Origin: Pontederia crassipes
Lineage: Eukaryota > Streptophyta > Magnoliopsida > Commelinales > Pontederiaceae
DNA length: 64,000 bases
Direction: 5' to 3'
NCBI GenBank assembly: GCA_030549335.1
Contig: CM060194.1
Span: 35,236,171 to 35,300,170, forward strand
The notes beneath the pieces are model-generated. The model saw nothing but the letters and a program-made list of their open reading frames with translations, ran no database searches and was not told where the DNA came from. Positions 61,299 to 64,000 of this stretch are shown in pieces. Every line of letters begins with the position of its first letter. The first letter of the stretch is position 1. Position numbers and translations under genes: made by a program.

Positions 61299-62370
61299 AA
61301 ATTACACGATTAATTCCCTAATTTTGTGTCATTTTCAAACCGATCCCTCAACTTTAATTTATAATCAAAACGTCTTTCATCTTTGATTTTCTTGCACAAT
61401 TAGTCCTCTTGATCGGTGATAGTGGATTTTCCGGTTGCCTTGCGTACGTGGCCGACACGTGAGTCATTTCTCTTTCATCCATATCATTTAAGTCATTCAT
61501 ATCATTTAAGTCATCCACATCATTTAATGCTATAAAATCAGATGAATTACACGGATCATCCCCCAACTTTGAGTCGATTTCTAAACGATCCCCCAACTTC
61601 AATTTATAACTAGAACGTTTCCCCAATTTTGATTTTATTGCACGATTCGTCCATCGATAATAGACAATCTCTTGATTATCTTGATGACGTAGTGTAATAA
61701 AATATAATTAAAAAATTAACTTATTGACACGGCACAATAAAAAATAATATAATATTATAAAAATAATAATAAATAATAAAAAAATAAATGAGCTCGTGAG
61801 AGAGCGTTGATGCCCCTTGTGCGAAGCTCGCCAGAGGGCGAGTTTGGAGAGGGGGCCAACGCCCCCCTGTGCCAGCACGCCAGAGGGCGAGCTTGGAGAG
61901 GGGGTCGACGACCCCCCCCCCCCCCCCCCGCCAGCTCACCAATGCCCTTAAATTTTTATAATATTATTTTTTATTGTGTGATGTCAGCTAGTTAAATTTT
62001 TTTTATTATATTTTATTATACCACGTTAGCAAGATAATCGAGACACTGTCTCTTACTGGTCAAGTGGATGAATCGTGCAATAATATCAAAGTTGGGGACC
62101 ATTTAGAAATCGACTCAAAATTGGAGGACGATCCGTGTAATTTACCCAATTTTGTAGCGTCAAATGACGTGGATGACTAAAATGATATGAATGAGAGAGA
62201 AATGGTTCATGTGTCGGCCACATACGCAAGGCAATCGGGAAACCCACTATCACAGATCATGAGGACTAATCGTGCAAGAAAATCAAAGATGAATGACATT
62301 CTGGTTACAAATTGAAGTTGAGGAACTGATTCGAAAATGGCTCAAAGTTGGAAGACTAATCATGTAATTT
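61299..62370. mobile_element. Foldback element with GC-rich loop, unit 2
   Basis: Copy of the 52435-53471 element; arm ends are 'aaattacacgatta' and 'taatcatgtaattt'. Its loop differs by a C18 run (61912-61929) inserted next to 'gtcgacga', where unit 1 has only 'gtccagctc'. Small frames in the loop (61721-61942 and 61807-61995) are not genes. Confidence 0.8.
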
Positions 62371-62607
62371 CTATTTGAATACAAAGGCGATAAATAATAA
62401 AATAATAATACTTCAAATTTCGTTAATTAATAGGATGTCTTTGAATAATGCTTGAAAAATAAGTAAATAGTAAGACATGAGAAAATAAGATGCAATTTTT
62501 AATTATGCAAAAAAAATTTATATGAAATGCAAGCAAATATGCAAACACAACATGAAGAGAATGTATGCCAATGCAATATAAAAAGATATACATGATACAT
62601 GAAATTG

Positions 62608-62650
62608 CAAACTCCCCTAAGTTTGAACTCAACATTGTCCTCAGTGTTGA
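62608..62650 (-). other. Gypsy polypurine-type 3' end motif, unit 2
   Basis: Same motif as 53709-53750 with one change in the plus-strand spacer (CATTGTCC in place of CGTTGTCC). Confidence 0.5.
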
Positions 62651-63567
62651 AAATCAAATCTTATAAGAGCATATATATGATAATGAAAAATATAGACATA
62701 GAAATGGAAATGAAGCAACTTGATTTCTCTCGAGTCCATAGATGTTGATGATGTACGAAGAATCCTAGTGTCTTTAGTCGATATAAGTTTGGGCATCTCT
62801 GTTTCCTACTTCTCTTCAATTTCAAGGAGGCCATTTTTCTTGTATCTTTCTTTCTTCCTCTTGTTTTTTTTTGCAATGTTGTTACGGGTCGTGAGGGGAA
62901 ACTAACGATCGTGATACACATAGCTGGTCATAAGGTAAAGCTCTCGGCTCGAAACAATACTCGTATCTTCTTCTTCTTATATATCACGGGTCGTTATGGT
63001 ATGCTAATGACCATTTCGGTATTTTCCCTTCTTCTTGTATATGATGCCCCGTAATATATTGATAAAGGCCTTTTTGAAGCTATCATGGGTTCTTATGTGT
63101 GATTAAAGGTCGTGATTTGGTCATCTTCTTCCCTGTGTCATCTGTAGCCTTGCTGGAGTTTAGAGATGGAAATTGATGGAGTTCGTCAGCGTTCTTCATC
63201 AATGTGTAGGGGGAAATTGTCAAGAGACTCTATCTAATCGTCGACGCAAAAGTCATCACTGGTGAGACTCTCTGATCGTCGGTAAAGTAGCGAACATGAA
63301 GAAGAATGGTGCGCCGGATGTGCAGGTGGTTGCAGGTTGTAAATGCTTGCCAATGGTTGTTGATGATCGGCGAGAGGAGATGTCGCAGTGATAAGATTTG
63401 CCGATGTTGTTCAAAACAATCAAGGAGGCCCATCGGCTTGTCGATGGTTGCGTGCTAGTGTCGAAGAGGGAGGCCTGAGGGGGTCACTAGGTCCTCTCCT
63501 AGTGAAGATCGCATTGGTTGGTGTGTCGCCGGAGAAGAAGATGACGTGTCAGTGTTCGCTGGGCGAT

Positions 63568-64000
63568 GGGGCGTGAAACGGTGGTGTCACGGACCTGTCA
63601 AAAAATAAAAGAAAACAAAGGTGTCGTGAATATATTCTAAGGGCCTGTGAAACTATGTAGCGTCACGTGAAAATTGTGCGGGTCATGAGTTGAGCAATAA
63701 TGCAGGGCATAAGGATTAGTGAAATCACTTACAAGCCATGATAAAATTATAACGGCCCATGAACTCGTAAGATGAGAGCCTACCCCTACTGTAAGACCCG
63801 TGATTGTCATATAATGACTCGTGAAAAGGTCCGTGAAACTCAACAAAACTAATGTGAGCCCCGTGAAAACCAAGAGTTCAAAAGATCGACCACTGTGAGA
63901 CCCTCGTCATATTTCAAGATGAATGTAAAATTTCGCTTGTAACCTACAAAGGCTTGTTAAAATAAAAATAAACTGAAGAGGCTAAACAACTAAGAAAATC
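63568..64000. other. Right flank of the duplication, no gene seen
   Basis: This was the original sequence to the right of the duplicated segment. Phrases such as 'cgtgaaaattgtgcgggtcatgag' and 'aacggcccatgaactcg' resemble LTR-type repeat sequence. The minus ORF at 63637-63873 has no domain. Confidence 0.4.

Larger units (their letters stand above)
54666..63567. repeat. Tandem segmental duplication, unit 2 (8.9 kb)
   Basis: Begins at CGAT (54666-54669) and ends at CGAT (63564-63567). After that, sequence unique to the right flank ('ggggcgtgaaacggtgg') follows. Same order and orientation as unit 1. Lacks the equivalents of 44431-44565 (135 bp, TTTGA at both edges) and of 49064-51226. Point differences are scattered and few. 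Confidence 0.95.

Noticed and set aside
1-64000. tRNA, rRNA, CRISPR or prokaryotic-type operons
   Set aside because: No cloverleaf-type A/B box pairs, rRNA segments or spacer-repeat arrays were seen; the tandem repeats present are minisatellites and transposon subterminal arrays.

Overview
The window is intergenic plant nuclear DNA with one clearly intact gene. That gene, on the minus strand at 32090-33393, encodes a 357-residue NAC-domain transcription factor of the NAP/NAC29 type in three exons. Its first two exons are GC-rich and its last exon is more AT-rich, set in AT-rich surroundings. This 5'-to-3' GC gradient is common in commelinid monocots, so a monocot host is my inference; the species cannot be fixed from sequence alone.

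Almost everything else is transposon-derived. The left third (1-17.6 kb) holds decayed Ty1/copia elements of SIRE-like type. A minus-strand element (7875-15773, two LTRs, near-match 5-bp target duplication) is nested in the LTR of a plus-strand element (7251-7874 joined to 15774-16439). The plus element keeps its tRNA-Met primer site (16442-16453) and a gag relic with an intact CCHC zinc knuckle. A third copia LTR runs off the left edge. A 406-bp near-perfect hairpin lies at 6388-6793. From 18.2 to 20.7 kb there is a probable LTR-type region with interspersed AAGTTATCATTTTTGG motifs and five diverged modules of about 165 bp.

The middle carries two complete non-autonomous CACTA elements, each with a 3-bp target duplication: 21709-24446 (TTT) and 28264-30219 (TTA). 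Each has its own subterminal motif and a GC-rich minisatellite core. A CACTA terminal relic lies at 37108. The NAC gene sits between 30.2 and 34.6 kb in the least repetitive part of the window. A 5'-truncated RTE-type LINE end with one in-frame stop codon lies at 41121-41885.

The right third is a tandem segmental duplication. Unit 1 (43485-54665, 11.2 kb) and unit 2 (54666-63567, 8.9 kb) are near-identical and joined at a shared CGAT. Unit 2 lacks about 2.16 kb and 135 bp present in unit 1. Each unit contains a roughly 1-kb foldback element and a Ty3/gypsy-type 3' end motif; neither contains a convincing host gene. I found no rRNA, tRNA or CRISPR and no coherent new multigene system. The most noteworthy structures are the nested copia pair broken at the host LTR's TATA box, the minisatellite-bearing CACTA elements, the PBS-loop hairpin and the microhomology-flanked tandem duplication.
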